A DNA stretch of 64,000 nucleotides from Desulfovibrio sp. TomC (GCF_000801335.2 NZ_JSEH01000004.1:62001-126000), one strand, 5' to 3'; positions 45,185-54,469 are shown, numbered from the stretch's first letter. Numbers and translations are program-made. Notes: generated by a model not told the origin, from the letters alone.

Positions 45185-46879
45185 CTAGACAACCTTGAAC
45201 TTGAGGACTTCATTGGTCTCAGGCTCGATGATGTGCACGCCGCAGGCGATGCAGGGATCGAAGGCATGGACCGTGCGCAGGATTTCGACCGGGCGCTTGG
45301 GATCGGCGATCGGGGTGCCGATGAGGGCTTCCTCGACCGGGCTCTTGTCGCCGGCGGAGCCACGGGGTCCGAGGTTCCAGGTGGAGGGAACGACCAACTG
45401 GAAGTTGTCGATCTTTTTGTCTTTGATACGGATCCAGTGGGACAGGGCGCCGCGGGGGGCGTCCGCCAGGCCGACGCCTTTGGACTCGCCGGGCATTTCC
45501 CACTTGCCGCACAGGGTGTTGTCCTTGGCCGAGCTGTCGGCGAATTCCTTGATCCAGGTTTCCATCTTGCTGGCGACGATGGCCGTCTCAATGCCGCGGG
45601 CGGCGGTGCGGCCGAGCGTCGAGTGCAGGGCGGTGGCCGGGATGGAGAGCTTGCCGAGGATCATGTCAATGATCTTCTTGAACTCCGGCTGTCCCTTGGC
45701 ATAGGCCAGGAAGCAACGGGCCAGAGGACCGACTTCCATGGCTTTGCCCTTGTAGCGGGGGGCCTTCATCCAGGAATAGTGATCCTTGTCGTCGAGCTTG
45801 GTGTAGCTGGGATCGGTAACGCCGTCGTAGGGATGCAGGCCGTCGGCCCCGGGCTTGTACCAGGAGTATTTGACGTCTTCGTAGATGGCCCCGAGGTCGA
45901 CCTTGTCCACCTTGCCGAGGTCCCGGTTCATGATGACGCCGGACGGGAAGAAGGAGGATTCCATGTGCTTTTCGGGGGAGCTTTCGTCGGTGGCGAACTC
46001 GCCGAAGGCCATGTAGTTGGTGCAGCCGCCGATGCCGCCCCAATCCTTGTAGAAGCCGGCCACGGCCAGCAGATCCGGGATGTAGACGTCATTGACGAAC
46101 TTGCAGACTTCCTGGGTCAGGGCCAGGTAGTTGGCCAGGGGTTCCTTGGTCATGGCATTGTAGTTGGAGCAGCCGCCGACCACGGTGAACTGGGTGTGGG
46201 GGTTTTTGCCGCCAAGAATGGCCATGGCGCTGGCCGCCTTGACCTGGAGGTGGAGGGCTTCCAGGTAGTGGGCGGTGGCGATAAGATCGACCTCGGGCGG
46301 CAGGTAGTAGGCTTTGTGGCCGCCGAGGAAGTAAGCGTTGGTGAAGATGCCGAGCTGTCCGGTCTCGACGAAGGCTTTGAGGCGATCCTGCACGGCCTTG
46401 AGCGAGGCGGCGGAGTTGCCGGGCCGGGCCGGGGCGATGGTTTCGGCCAGTTTGGCGGCCTTGGCCGGGTCGGCCTTGAGGGCGTTGGTCACGTCCACCC
46501 AGTCCAGGGCATGGAGGTGATAGAAGTGGACGATGTGGTCATGGAGGTACTGGGAGGCCATGACCAGGTTGCGCATCATCCGGGCGTTGCCGGGGATGTT
46601 GACCTTGACGGCGTCATCCACGCAGCGGGTGGAGGCCAGGGCGTGGACGTAGGTGCAAACGCCGCAGGCGCGCTGGGTGAAATGCTGGGCATCGCGGGGA
46701 TCGCGGCCCTTCAGGATGATTTCGAGGCCGCGGAAGAGCTGCGAGGAGCTCCAGGCGTCTTTGACTTTTCCATTTTCAACTTCGACCATGATCCGCAGGT
46801 GACCTTCGATGCGGGTAATGGGATCGACCACGAGGGGGCCGGTGAAGGTCGATTGCGGCGTGGGTTTGCTCTCAGCCAT
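45185..46879 (-). CDS. hynA: Periplasmic [NiFe] hydrogenase large subunit
   Basis: A 564-residue subunit holding the Ni-Fe site. The ligands are Cys72/Cys75 (RACGVC) and Cys543/Cys546 (DPCIACGVH). Processing should occur after His549, removing a 15-residue tail. All four ligands are cysteine, so this is not the NiFeSe type. It has no signal peptide of its own and is exported with HynB. The sequence is close to the D. fructosivorans enzyme from memory. It starts 72 bases after hynB. Confidence 0.98.
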   Translation of the reverse strand: MAESKPTPQSTFTGPLVVDPITRIEGHLRIMVEVENGKVKDAWSSSQLFRGLEIILKGRDPRDAQHFTQRACGVCTYVHALASTRCVDDAVKVNIPGNARMMRNLVMASQYLHDHIVHFYHLHALDWVDVTNALKADPAKAAKLAETIAPARPGNSAASLKAVQDRLKAFVETGQLGIFTNAYFLGGHKAYYLPPEVDLIATAHYLEALHLQVKAASAMAILGGKNPHTQFTVVGGCSNYNAMTKEPLANYLALTQEVCKFVNDVYIPDLLAVAGFYKDWGGIGGCTNYMAFGEFATDESSPEKHMESSFFPSGVIMNRDLGKVDKVDLGAIYEDVKYSWYKPGADGLHPYDGVTDPSYTKLDDKDHYSWMKAPRYKGKAMEVGPLARCFLAYAKGQPEFKKIIDMILGKLSIPATALHSTLGRTAARGIETAIVASKMETWIKEFADSSAKDNTLCGKWEMPGESKGVGLADAPRGALSHWIRIKDKKIDNFQLVVPSTWNLGPRGSAGDKSPVEEALIGTPIADPKRPVEILRTVHAFDPCIACGVHIIEPETNEVLKFKVV

Positions 46880-46951
46880 ATGCTTCCTCCGTCACGAAAC
46901 GTTGCTGCTTGGTAAAATGCCCAGGGAACGATCTTCTGCGAGGCTGGGCGT

Positions 46952-47896
46952 CTAGCCCTGCTCGTAGAAGGGGGTCATGGTGTCCCAGAAGTCCGGCTCA
47001 CTGCATCCGATGCAGGGGTGGCCGGCTCCGACGGGCCAGTTGACCTGGTTAAACAGCACTTTCGGACAGTTGTTGTAGGTCACCGGGCCTTTGCAGCCCA
47101 GTTCGTACAGGCAGTAGCCCTTTTTGGCTTCTTCGGAATCGAAGGAAGGAGCGAATTCGGAATTTTCGAAATGCTTGAGGCGCTGACAGTTGTCATGGAC
47201 GAGCTCGCCGAAGAAGATTTTCGGCCGGCCGTTGGAGTCGAGTTCGGGGATGCCCTTTTCCAGGACATGGACCACGGCTCCGACGAAGTTGATGGGGTTT
47301 GGCGGGCAACCGGCGATGTTGATGGTGGTCAGTCCGGTGGCTTCGCTGACGCTGATGGCCTTGCTTGGGTTGGGCTTGGCTTTCTGGATGCCGCCGTAGC
47401 ACGAGCAGGTGCCGATGCAGATGACGCCCTTGGCCTTGGGAGCCAGTTTCTTGGTGGTTTCCAGCATGGGGTGCCCGGAGACCATGCCCCAGTTGCCGCC
47501 GTCGATGGTGGGAAGTCCGCCTTCGACAACCAGATAGTAGCCATCGGGGGAAGAAATGGCTTTGTGCAGGGCATCCTCGGCGGCGTCGCCGGCGGCGGCC
47601 ATGATCGTCTCCTGGTAGTCCAGGGAGATGGTGTCGAGGATGAGCGAATCGATAAAGGGTTTGATGGTACGGAGAGCCGCTTCAGTGCAGCCGGTGCACT
47701 CGGCGTTGTGCAGCCAGACCACCGACGGACGGTGTTTGGCTGTCAGCGCCTGGGCCACTTTGGGTGCAAACGCCGGGCCCATGCCCATGGCTGCAGCCAC
47801 AGTGGCGCAGAATTTCATGAAGTCGCGGCGGGAGACGCCGTTTTGCTCAAGCCGTTTTTCCGCATCATCCCTGCCAAGACCCACGGAAAAGTTCAT
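46952..47896 (-). CDS. hynB: Periplasmic [NiFe] hydrogenase small subunit
   Basis: A 314-residue subunit. It has a twin-arginine signal peptide (VSRRDFMKF, residues 21-29; cleavage near residue 50), then the cysteine sets for the proximal (ECTGC...CIGTCS...GCPPNP), medial (CPKVLFN region) and distal (H...C) Fe-S clusters. It passes electrons from HynA to periplasmic cytochrome c3. AAGGAGGAC lies before the ATG. First gene of hynB-hynA-hynD. Confidence 0.98.
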   Translation of the reverse strand: MNFSVGLGRDDAEKRLEQNGVSRRDFMKFCATVAAAMGMGPAFAPKVAQALTAKHRPSVVWLHNAECTGCTEAALRTIKPFIDSLILDTISLDYQETIMAAAGDAAEDALHKAISSPDGYYLVVEGGLPTIDGGNWGMVSGHPMLETTKKLAPKAKGVICIGTCSCYGGIQKAKPNPSKAISVSEATGLTTINIAGCPPNPINFVGAVVHVLEKGIPELDSNGRPKIFFGELVHDNCQRLKHFENSEFAPSFDSEEAKKGYCLYELGCKGPVTYNNCPKVLFNQVNWPVGAGHPCIGCSEPDFWDTMTPFYEQG

Positions 47897-48208
47897 AAAC
47901 GTCCTCCTTGGTTTTACGAAGGGTCACGACCCCGACGTCCATTGGAAGCGTCCGAGCCGTGTTGCATCAATCCCTCGCTTCGGCACGCGCCGGGCGCTAC
48001 GGCTTCAGCCGTGGCGCAGTTTGGCCTATCGGCATATGCCTATGCCGCTGCCCGAGTTGGTGTTCCCTTTTGCAGTTCATCACGAAATGGGCATGACGTC
48101 AATGGGGAATGGTGAATTTTTCACGTGATTCAGCGGTGTTACGACACAAGCGGCCCGGAAGAAGTTCTGGATACTAATTTAAAAATAGTATGCACGTGGC
48201 AACCGCAT
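47897..48208. promoter_or_regulatory. hyn operon upstream region
   Basis: No gene is seen here. It holds an 11-position stem at 47994-48017 (GCGCTACGGCT / AGCCGTGGCGC) and a 7 bp stem at 48030-48047 (CGGCATA / TATGCCG), both probably in the hynB leader. An inverted repeat GTGAA-TTT-TTCAC lies at 48112-48124. A TTGACG box with a poor -10 (TGAACT) lies between them on the minus strand. The true promoter is not clear. Confidence 0.4.
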
Positions 48209-48248
48209 GACAAAACAACCACGGGTTTGCGCCTCAGCGCGCAACCCG
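48209..48248 (-). terminator. Terminator overlapping the end of the M15 peptidase gene
   Basis: On the minus strand CGGGTTGCGC pairs with GCGCAAACCCG (one bulge), followed by TGGTTGTTTTG. The stem includes the stop codon. Confidence 0.7.
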
Positions 48249-49097
48249 AAGCAGGCCGCCGATATCGGCCAGAGGAAGATTCTCCCCGCGGCCCAACCGG
48301 GCCAGCAGCACGAGCTCGGGGCGGTATTCGAAGTGCATGAGGTCAAACTCCGACCACTTGCCGCCCCAGATGAACCCCTCCGCTTCGAAGGCCGCAACCG
48401 CGGCGGCCGGGAAGGCCTGGCGCGTCGGCAGCAGGTTGGTTCCGCGCGGCAGATTGCGCCAATACGGGTTGCCCTTGGGGCTCACATCCACGGCAGCGGC
48501 AAAGGAATGGACGGAGAGGCGATGTGTGCCGGCGATGACCCGCCAGACCACGCCGCCTGAGGCCGGGAGCAGATAGCGGCGCAAGGAGGGATCGGCAGCC
48601 ACCAGCCGGGCAAGGCTTTTTTCCGCCCGGCCAAACGCATCGGCCGCGCCAAAACGGGTGTTGAAGGCCATGGTCTGGCCGAGAAAGGAAACCGGGCGGC
48701 AGTTGGCCGTAACGGCGGCCTTGTCGTGGCCGTAGAGGGCCAGGAAAAACGGTTCGACCCGGCATCGGCCCGGGGAAAAGCCCAGGGCCGGTTCGGCCGT
48801 GACCGGACCGAGGGGATAGGGCTGGGCCAGCATGTCTTTGATGTCCGGGGCGTTTAAGCGTTCCTCCGGGGATTTGCTGCGTCCGTCGTCGTAGGGCAGG
48901 CGTGTGCCGTCGGCCAGGATGACGACGGCCTGTCCGGCGGCGTTGACTTCGATGGCGGTCATGAGGCCCGGATAGGCGGTGGCCAGGACGGCCAGATCGC
49001 GCCGTGCGCCTGGAGCAAGCGTCTGGGCCGGGGCCGGGGCCGCCAGGGAGACGAGCAGGGCGCACAGACAGAGGATGCGCGGCAGTCGGATGGACAT
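48234..49097 (-). CDS. Periplasmic M15-family peptidase (D,D/L,D-carboxypeptidase-like)
   Basis: A 287-residue protein with a Sec signal peptide (MSIRLPRILCLCALLVSLAA, cleavage after APAQA-like AQ near 26). The catalytic domain is C-terminal: HSFAAAVDVSP supplies His and Asp, and SEFDLMHFEYRPEL the last His, the M15C (peptidase_M15_4) zinc pattern. It should trim peptidoglycan stem peptides. GGAAAGGAG precedes the ATG at 49097. It is monocistronic. Confidence 0.85.
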   Translation of the reverse strand: MSIRLPRILCLCALLVSLAAPAPAQTLAPGARRDLAVLATAYPGLMTAIEVNAAGQAVVILADGTRLPYDDGRSKSPEERLNAPDIKDMLAQPYPLGPVTAEPALGFSPGRCRVEPFFLALYGHDKAAVTANCRPVSFLGQTMAFNTRFGAADAFGRAEKSLARLVAADPSLRRYLLPASGGVVWRVIAGTHRLSVHSFAAAVDVSPKGNPYWRNLPRGTNLLPTRQAFPAAAVAAFEAEGFIWGGKWSEFDLMHFEYRPELVLLARLGRGENLPLADIGGLLRVAR

Positions 49098-49365
49098 GGG
49101 GACTCCTTTCCAAAGGTGTTGGGCTGGCATACGGCCACTGTCCGGCAAAGGGAAGGGGGGAGGGACGGACAGGCCGGCCACGCCGCTTGGCCGGATGGCG
49201 GCCGGGGCGCGGTCGTCTCTTGGCTTGTCTGGCAATGACGGCAGAGGTCGGGGGGAATCGCAGGCGCGTGCCGCGTCCGCAAAAAAAGGACGATTTTTAT
49301 GGGAAAGGCATGAATTCAAACTGTTGCTGTTGGGCCAACCGAAACGGAAAGGCCCCAAGGCAACA

Positions 49366-49923
49366 CTACCGGCAAAAGAGCGACAGCAGCCAGCGGACCC
49401 GGCTGCACAGGCGCTTTTCCCGGGGCAAGGCGGCTTCGGGGCAGTCGAGAAGCTCCGGGCGCAGGCGCAGGATGGAGCGTACGGCCAGTTCGGCCCCGTA
49501 GCCGGTGAGCGCTGCGCACTGGGTCATGTGGGCGCTTGGGTCCGCTTTCACGTGTTTGGTCAGCACCCGGCAACACGAGGACTTGTGGCGGTCGGTGAAG
49601 GCCTCGTGGATGGCGGCCGATTCCTGGCGCACGGCGGCCCGGGCGGCGGCGTGGTCGCCCCGGGAGCAGACAATGCCGACTCCGGCGCAGGCCCCGGCCA
49701 CGGCCCCGCACAGACAGCCCCGGTCGCCCAGCCCGGCCGTGAGTCCGGCCGCCATGCCAACGGCCTGATCTTCGGTGACCGGCTGGCCAAAGGTCTCGTT
49801 TATGGCCACTAAGATGGCCTCGGCGCACAGGAGCTTTCGGTGGGAAAAAAGGCTGGCCGCCTTCTCGCCCACGGCCAGGGCCAGGGCGTCGAGGCGGGCA
49901 GTATCGGAAAAGGGGGCGTTCAT
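49366..49923 (-). CDS. C_GCAxxG_C_C family protein
   Basis: A 185-residue protein with the family core CLCGAVAGACAGVG preceded by AGLGDRG and followed by cysteines in SSCCRVL and TQCAALTG. This family of predicted redox- or metal-binding proteins often sits near electron-transfer genes. AGGAGACC precedes the ATG at 49923. The mature function is not established. It may be cotranscribed with nothing else; a dispersed palindrome lies upstream. Confidence 0.8.
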   Translation of the reverse strand: MNAPFSDTARLDALALAVGEKAASLFSHRKLLCAEAILVAINETFGQPVTEDQAVGMAAGLTAGLGDRGCLCGAVAGACAGVGIVCSRGDHAAARAAVRQESAAIHEAFTDRHKSSCCRVLTKHVKADPSAHMTQCAALTGYGAELAVRSILRLRPELLDCPEAALPREKRLCSRVRWLLSLFCR

Positions 49924-49993
49924 GCCGGGTCTCCTATCCCTCCTGGACCGTGCCGGCAAGGACCAGTCCCCTGGCCGGGGCGGATTCCCCGGA

Positions 49994-50063
49994 GTGCTTG
50001 CCCTTGCCGGGGGCCGGGGGGGATGATCCCCCCCGGCGGGGCTCGGGGCAGCGCCCCGATCTT
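49994..50063 (-). repeat. Dispersed GC palindrome repeat with GGGGCAGCGCCCC stem
   Basis: GCCTTGCCGGGGGCC, then a G7-ATGAT-C8 palindrome, GGCGGGGCTC and GGGGCAGCGCCCC. This matches the right end of the large element (22680-22787, 27490-27590). It directly follows the rhodanese gene stop on the minus strand. Confidence 0.75.
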
Positions 50064-50064
50064 C

Positions 50065-50580
50065 CTATTTTACGGCTTCCACGGGCAGGTTGGCGCCCTT
50101 CCAGGCAAAGATGCCGCCGGAGTAGCGCACGACGTTTTTGTAGCCGAGCTTTTGGGCCCACACCGCGCCGTTGTGGCTGCGGGTGCATTTGACGAAGCCG
50201 CAGTAGACCACAATGGTTTTGTCTTTGTCCGGGCCAAGCAGCTTCAGGTAATCGGCTTCAGACTTGCCGTCGGTTTCCTTGGCGTCCCAGGCGGCCATGT
50301 CCGGGATGGGGAAGACGAAGTTCACCGCGCCGGGCACGTGCTCTTTTTTATAGCTGTCTTCAAAGGGCATGGTGTCGACGATGACCATGGGCTTTTTCTC
50401 GTCCATCCATTGCTTGAGTTCCTCGGTGGTCACCAGGGCGTAGCCGGCCTTTTGGGTGTCGCGCACGAGCTTGACGGCTTCTTTCTCTTTGGCGGTCTCG
50501 TCCTCGAATTTGTCGGCCAGGGCCGGGGCGGCCAGGGCAATGACGGTCAAAAGGGCCAGGATCAGTTTGACGGTGCGCAT
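50065..50580 (-). CDS. Periplasmic rhodanese-like protein
   Basis: A 171-residue protein with a Sec signal peptide (cleavage after ALA near 22) and one rhodanese domain (PMVIVDTMPFEDSYKKEHVPGA). The active-site loop VVYCGFVKCTRSHNG carries two cysteines. Such proteins handle sulfane sulfur in the envelope. Its start lies 19 bases inside the preceding DoxX-like gene, so they form a unit. Confidence 0.9.
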   Translation of the reverse strand: MRTVKLILALLTVIALAAPALADKFEDETAKEKEAVKLVRDTQKAGYALVTTEELKQWMDEKKPMVIVDTMPFEDSYKKEHVPGAVNFVFPIPDMAAWDAKETDGKSEADYLKLLGPDKDKTIVVYCGFVKCTRSHNGAVWAQKLGYKNVVRYSGGIFAWKGANLPVEAVK

Positions 50581-51062
50581 GGACACTCCTTGGACGTTGG
50601 GGGTTTCGGGGAGGCGAGGCGGGAGCGCTGCCGTCGCCGGATGAAAAGATAGGCCACGCCGGCAAGCATTGCCGCGTCGCGCCACAGCGTCGGCCACAGA
50701 CCGTGGTACACTTGGCCTTCGACATCGCCCGGGCCGTAGCAGCCGCAGTCGATGTCCAGGCCCTGGCGGATGGCGTTTGCAACGACGCCGATAAAAAGGA
50801 ACAGCAGGCTGCCGACGATGGCCAGTCCGCCCGGGGCGTCGCACAGGAGCAGCCCGCCGCCGATGATTTCCAGGACAGGCAAGAGGGCGGCAACGGGTTT
50901 GACGCTGTCGGTCGGCAAGACGCCAAAGGCCTTGATGGTCAGGACAAAGGCGTGGACATCAGCGAGTTTGAGGAGGCCGGCCGCGATGAACGCGACGGCC
51001 AGGGCGGCGCGGACGGCCCGGGAAAGCCAGACCGAGGCAAGGAAGGTGGCGAGGTATTGCAT
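50562..51062 (-). CDS. DoxX/MauE-type membrane protein
   Basis: A 166-residue protein with four membrane spans and DIDCGCYG between spans two and three or three and four. This CxC-like site is typical of the MauE branch, which helps disulfide or thiol chemistry in the periplasm. It is coupled to the rhodanese gene (19-base overlap). Together they suggest an envelope sulfur-relay pair. Confidence 0.85.
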   Translation of the reverse strand: MQYLATFLASVWLSRAVRAALAVAFIAAGLLKLADVHAFVLTIKAFGVLPTDSVKPVAALLPVLEIIGGGLLLCDAPGGLAIVGSLLFLFIGVVANAIRQGLDIDCGCYGPGDVEGQVYHGLWPTLWRDAAMLAGVAYLFIRRRQRSRLASPKPPTSKECPCAPSN

Positions 51063-51177
51063 GCTGGTTGTGGGCCGCTTCGTAGAGGAAGCGACCCTAC
51101 AACCCTAGCATGGCTCAAATAATCTGACAAATCAGGAAGTTAAATCGTTTTACCGGAGAGCTATTGACAAAACCGAT

Positions 51178-52152
51178 TCAGGGGGCGGCTGGCGTCGGGG
51201 CTGCCGGCCCGGGCGCAGTCTGAGGCTTGCCCGCCGCTTCGGGATCGGCCGGAGCCGGAGGGGCGGCGTCCTTTTTGATCGGGATCCGCAACACCGTGCC
51301 CGGACGCACATTGTCCGGGTCAATGTCGGGATTGGCGGCAATGACGTCGCGGGTGCGCGCGCCATTGGCATTGGCCACCTTGGACAGCACCTCGCCCTCT
51401 TTGACGGTGTATTCGATATACTCGCCGGGCTGCAGCGGCGGGGCGGGTTTGCGGGCCGGTTTGGCGGTCTGGCCGGGCAGGTTGATGCTGGCCCCGGCCT
51501 TGAGGTTCTTGTCGGTCAGGCCCGGGTTGGCCGCCAGCAGATCGGCTTCGGAGACGCCGTGCGTTTTGGCGATGCGCTCAATGCTGTCCCCTTTTTTGAC
51601 CGGATAAGTGGCCGGCTTCCCGGTGGCCGGGGCGGCGGCGATGCCCTGGGCCTTGGCCGAGGCCTCGGTGATGGGGGCGTAGAAGTAGAAGATCCGGCCG
51701 GTGGGGGTGTCCTTGTCCTGGCGATGGCCGATGAAAAGCGCGCCCGGCCAGTTCCAGGTGGCGACGGAGTAGGCGTGCCCGGCGGCATCGGTCTTCTGGC
51801 GCACGGCGTCCGGGGGGCCGTATTTGGCTTCCAGGCTTTGCTGCAGGGCCTCGGCCGCCCCCTGGCCCTGGTAGCCTATCTCGGCGTGGTAGAATTTGTC
51901 CTTGAAAAAGGAGTAGGTGACGTTTTTCAGGGAAATGCCGCCCAGTTCTTTTTTCTCGCCGGTCCGTTCATAATGAATGATGTCCCCGTCGCGGTCGATG
52001 CCGGCCAGGTCCGGCAGGGAGGCTTTGGGCGCACCCCAGGGGACGCCCCGGAAATCGGCGGGCTGCTTTTGAGGATCGGCGGCCCGGGCCGGGGACAAGG
52101 CCAGGGCCAGGGCCAGGGGGGCCAGGAGGGCGGAAAGAAGTCGCATACGCAT
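51178..52152 (-). CDS. Periplasmic protein with two LysM domains
   Basis: A 324-residue protein: Sec signal peptide (ends ARA near 25), an N-terminal domain of about 130 residues (FRGVPWGAPKASLPDL, FFKDKFYHAEIGYQG) of a type common in delta-proteobacteria, LysM 1 (YPVKKGDSIERIAKTHGV), LysM 2 (YTVKEGEVLSKVANANGA), and a Pro/Ala-rich tail. It probably binds peptidoglycan. GGAGG precedes the start; ATG 52152 is preferred over TTG 52158. It follows motB on the same strand by 53 bases. Confidence 0.88.
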   Translation of the reverse strand: MRMRLLSALLAPLALALALSPARAADPQKQPADFRGVPWGAPKASLPDLAGIDRDGDIIHYERTGEKKELGGISLKNVTYSFFKDKFYHAEIGYQGQGAAEALQQSLEAKYGPPDAVRQKTDAAGHAYSVATWNWPGALFIGHRQDKDTPTGRIFYFYAPITEASAKAQGIAAAPATGKPATYPVKKGDSIERIAKTHGVSEADLLAANPGLTDKNLKAGASINLPGQTAKPARKPAPPLQPGEYIEYTVKEGEVLSKVANANGARTRDVIAANPDIDPDNVRPGTVLRIPIKKDAAPPAPADPEAAGKPQTAPGPAAPTPAAP

Positions 52153-52205
52153 AGACAATCGGTCCTCCGTGTGAAGTGGCGGGCAATCTACGCCAGAGCC
52201 CGGGG

Positions 52206-52955
52206 TCAGTACAGCACTTGTGCGTTGGTCACATCGGGACGGTGGAAGTAGAATTCCACCCGGCGGTTGGCCGAGACCGCTTCCGGGGAAAATTCCGGCA
52301 CGAGTGGGCGCGAATCGCCGTAGGCCACGGCCCGGATGCGGTTCGACTGGATGCCGCCCATGGCGATGATGGCCCGGGCCGCCGCAGCGGCCCGGGCTCC
52401 GGACAGCTCCCAGTTGGAGGGATACAGGCCCTTGACCGCCTCGGCTGCATCGGCGTGGCCCCGGATGACCAGGGCAACATTGTAGGTTTTGAGCACGTCC
52501 ACCACGTCGGCCAGCAGGCGTTTGGCCCCTTCGGTCAGTTCGGCCGACCCCGGGGTAAAGAGCATGCCGTTTTGCAGGCGAAGAAGTACCCCGACGTCGT
52601 CGGAACTGACCCCGCTGCTGCTTTTCAGGTACGGGTCCTCGGTAATGATTTTTTTAAACCGCACGGCAATGGCGTAGCGCATGGCATCGTCGCGATTCAG
52701 CGCCGCCGTGTGCTGGCGTTCATTGGCGTCGGGAGAAAAAAGCGCCCCCTGGGCCGGTTTCGGTTCGCCCTGAAAGTACTGCTCCAGCTGCTTGAGGGTG
52801 GCCGGCGGGGTCATATTGATGATCCACATGAGCAGGAAAAAGGCCATCATGGCCGTGACGAAATCGGCGTAGGCCACCTTCCAGCTCGATCCATGGGCCT
52901 GGGGGAAGCCGGGGAGCTTGGGCGGCTTTCGCGGGGCGGGTTTGTGGCCGGACAT
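52206..52955 (-). CDS. motB: Flagellar stator protein MotB
   Basis: A 249-residue protein. One membrane span at about 28-50 carries the proton-path Asp31 in YADFVTAMMAFFLLMW, and the C-terminal OmpA-like peptidoglycan-binding domain has RGHADAAEA and LSGARAAAAARAI. It follows motA after 6 bases. Together they form the torque-generating proton channel. Confidence 0.96.
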   Translation of the reverse strand: MSGHKPAPRKPPKLPGFPQAHGSSWKVAYADFVTAMMAFFLLMWIINMTPPATLKQLEQYFQGEPKPAQGALFSPDANERQHTAALNRDDAMRYAIAVRFKKIITEDPYLKSSSGVSSDDVGVLLRLQNGMLFTPGSAELTEGAKRLLADVVDVLKTYNVALVIRGHADAAEAVKGLYPSNWELSGARAAAAARAIIAMGGIQSNRIRAVAYGDSRPLVPEFSPEAVSANRRVEFYFHRPDVTNAQVLY

Positions 52956-52961
52956 GGCGGC

Positions 52962-53807
52962 CTAGCCCCGCAACTGGGATTCGAGTTCGGTAAAATCCGG
53001 CCGCAAGGCCTCGGGCACGGCCCGGCGGCCGTATTCAACGGCAATGAGCGGCGTGGCCCCCCGGGCCGCCCCGGCAATCACCGCCCGGATGACCGAGAAA
53101 TAGGTCTGGCGCTCCATGGCCTGGTTTTCCAGGTTCGTGGCCAGCGGCCCGACAAAGCCATAGCACAGGAGCACGCCGAGAAAGGTGCCGACCAGGGCCG
53201 CACCAATGCTGTGGCCAAGGACTTCCGGCGGCTGGCTGATCTTGCCCATGGTCAACACCACGCCAAGGACGGCGGCCACGATGCCAAGGCCGGGCAGGGA
53301 TTCGGCCACCTTGCCGAGATTGTGGCCGGGACTGGCGGCCTGCTGGTGGATGGCCGCCATGTCGAGGTCCATAAGCTGCTCAAGTTCCTGGGCGTCGCCG
53401 GTGACCAGGAACACGCGCATGGTATCGCAGATAAAGGCCAGGGCCGCCTTGTCGCGCGACAGACGCTTGGCCTGGGAAAAGACCGAACTGGACTCGGGGT
53501 GCTCGATGTCGCTCTCGATGCTCATCAGCCCCTCGCGTCGGGATTTGCCCAAAAGCCGCGACAGGCAGGTCAGCGCTTCCAGATAGTCCTCCCGGCCGAT
53601 GTGGGCCGGGACAATGGCCCGGGGCAAACCCAGCACGATGAGCGACAGGGAATTGCGGGTGGAGCTTATGAGCATGGCTCCGATGGCTGCGCCGAAAATG
53701 ATGATCAGTTCAGCCGGCTGCAACAGCACGGCAAAGATGCCGCCTTCCATCAGATAGCCCAGGCATACTGAAGCGATGACGACAATGAAGCCGACAATGA
53801 CAATCAT
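52962..53807 (-). CDS. motA: Flagellar stator protein MotA
   Basis: A 281-residue protein with four spans and the cytoplasmic loop typical of MotA; late segment GNFLGVLLCYGFVGPL-type sequence (LVGTFLGVLLCYGFVGPLA). The ATG at 53807 overlaps the stop of the PilZ-like gene (ATGA). Confidence 0.96.
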   Translation of the reverse strand: MIVIVGFIVVIASVCLGYLMEGGIFAVLLQPAELIIIFGAAIGAMLISSTRNSLSLIVLGLPRAIVPAHIGREDYLEALTCLSRLLGKSRREGLMSIESDIEHPESSSVFSQAKRLSRDKAALAFICDTMRVFLVTGDAQELEQLMDLDMAAIHQQAASPGHNLGKVAESLPGLGIVAAVLGVVLTMGKISQPPEVLGHSIGAALVGTFLGVLLCYGFVGPLATNLENQAMERQTYFSVIRAVIAGAARGATPLIAVEYGRRAVPEALRPDFTELESQLRG

Positions 53808-54397
53808 GGGGGGCTGTCCTGTCCCTGTGCCGGGAGTGGCCCGGACACGCAAGGCTCGTCGAGGAGCCGGTCGAGGTTGAGTCCCGGGGCCGGGTCATGG
53901 TCGGGGCGAAGTTCGCCCCGCACCACGGCATCAATCCAGCTGGCCAGCCCCGGAGCGCCGAAGCGGCTGACGTCGACAAATTCCAGGGCTTTGTCAAAGG
54001 GCGAGCCGCGCCCCAGGCGCAGGAAACGCAGGCCGGCTTGCAGACGGCCGTCGCTTCGGGTGAGACGGGCCGTGGCCGCGTGGAAAAAAAGCGACAGCAA
54101 TTCGCCCTCGGTCTGGGGGCGGTATTCGCGCAGGCGCAGGTAGAGGAAAAAGGCCGGGGCAGAGGCCAGGGCTTCGAGGGCGGCAGTCGGGGCGTCGAGG
54201 GTCAGGCCGATGCCCAGGACAGAGATGTCGGCGACCGTCAGCCGGCAGCCGCTGCGCCGCGACGCGGCGGGACGGCCAAGCTCGGCAATGGGCAGGCGGG
54301 CCGGGGCTGCCGCAGGAGCCGGCCACAGCGCGAATTCCAAGACCGCGTCCCCAGGCGGATGCACCCGTTTTTCGGCTCGGCGTTCTACTGCGTCCAT
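53804..54397 (-). CDS. PilZ-domain-like protein upstream of motAB
   Basis: A 197-residue soluble protein. AEKRVHPP near the N-terminus and CRLTVADISVLGIGLTL resemble the RxxxR and DxSxxG c-di-GMP-binding motifs of PilZ, though the first is weak. It overlaps motA by 4 bases. A c-di-GMP brake on the stator is the natural hypothesis. Confidence 0.7.
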   Translation of the reverse strand: MDAVERRAEKRVHPPGDAVLEFALWPAPAAAPARLPIAELGRPAASRRSGCRLTVADISVLGIGLTLDAPTAALEALASAPAFFLYLRLREYRPQTEGELLSLFFHAATARLTRSDGRLQAGLRFLRLGRGSPFDKALEFVDVSRFGAPGLASWIDAVVRGELRPDHDPAPGLNLDRLLDEPCVSGPLPAQGQDSPP

Positions 54398-54435
54398 GGC
54401 CCCTCCCTGACAACGTCCTTGTGCCGCGCAGGTCC

Positions 54436-54469
54436 GGGAAAGTCAAAGTGGTCTCCCTTTGACTTTCCC
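54436..54469 (+). promoter_or_regulatory. Long hairpin in the metX leader / divergent promoter region
   Basis: A 13 bp perfect stem (GGGAAAGTCAAAG / CTTTGACTTTCCC) with an 8-base loop, 35 bases before metX and 38 bases from the divergent PilZ-like start. No T-run follows. It could be an operator for a dimeric regulator or an RNA element. Confidence 0.5.

Noticed and set aside
48112-48124. CRP/FNR-type site (GTGAA-TTT-TTCAC) upstream of hynB
   Set aside because: The half-sites are spaced one base short of the usual TGTGA-N6-TCACA geometry, and no promoter of matching position is clear.
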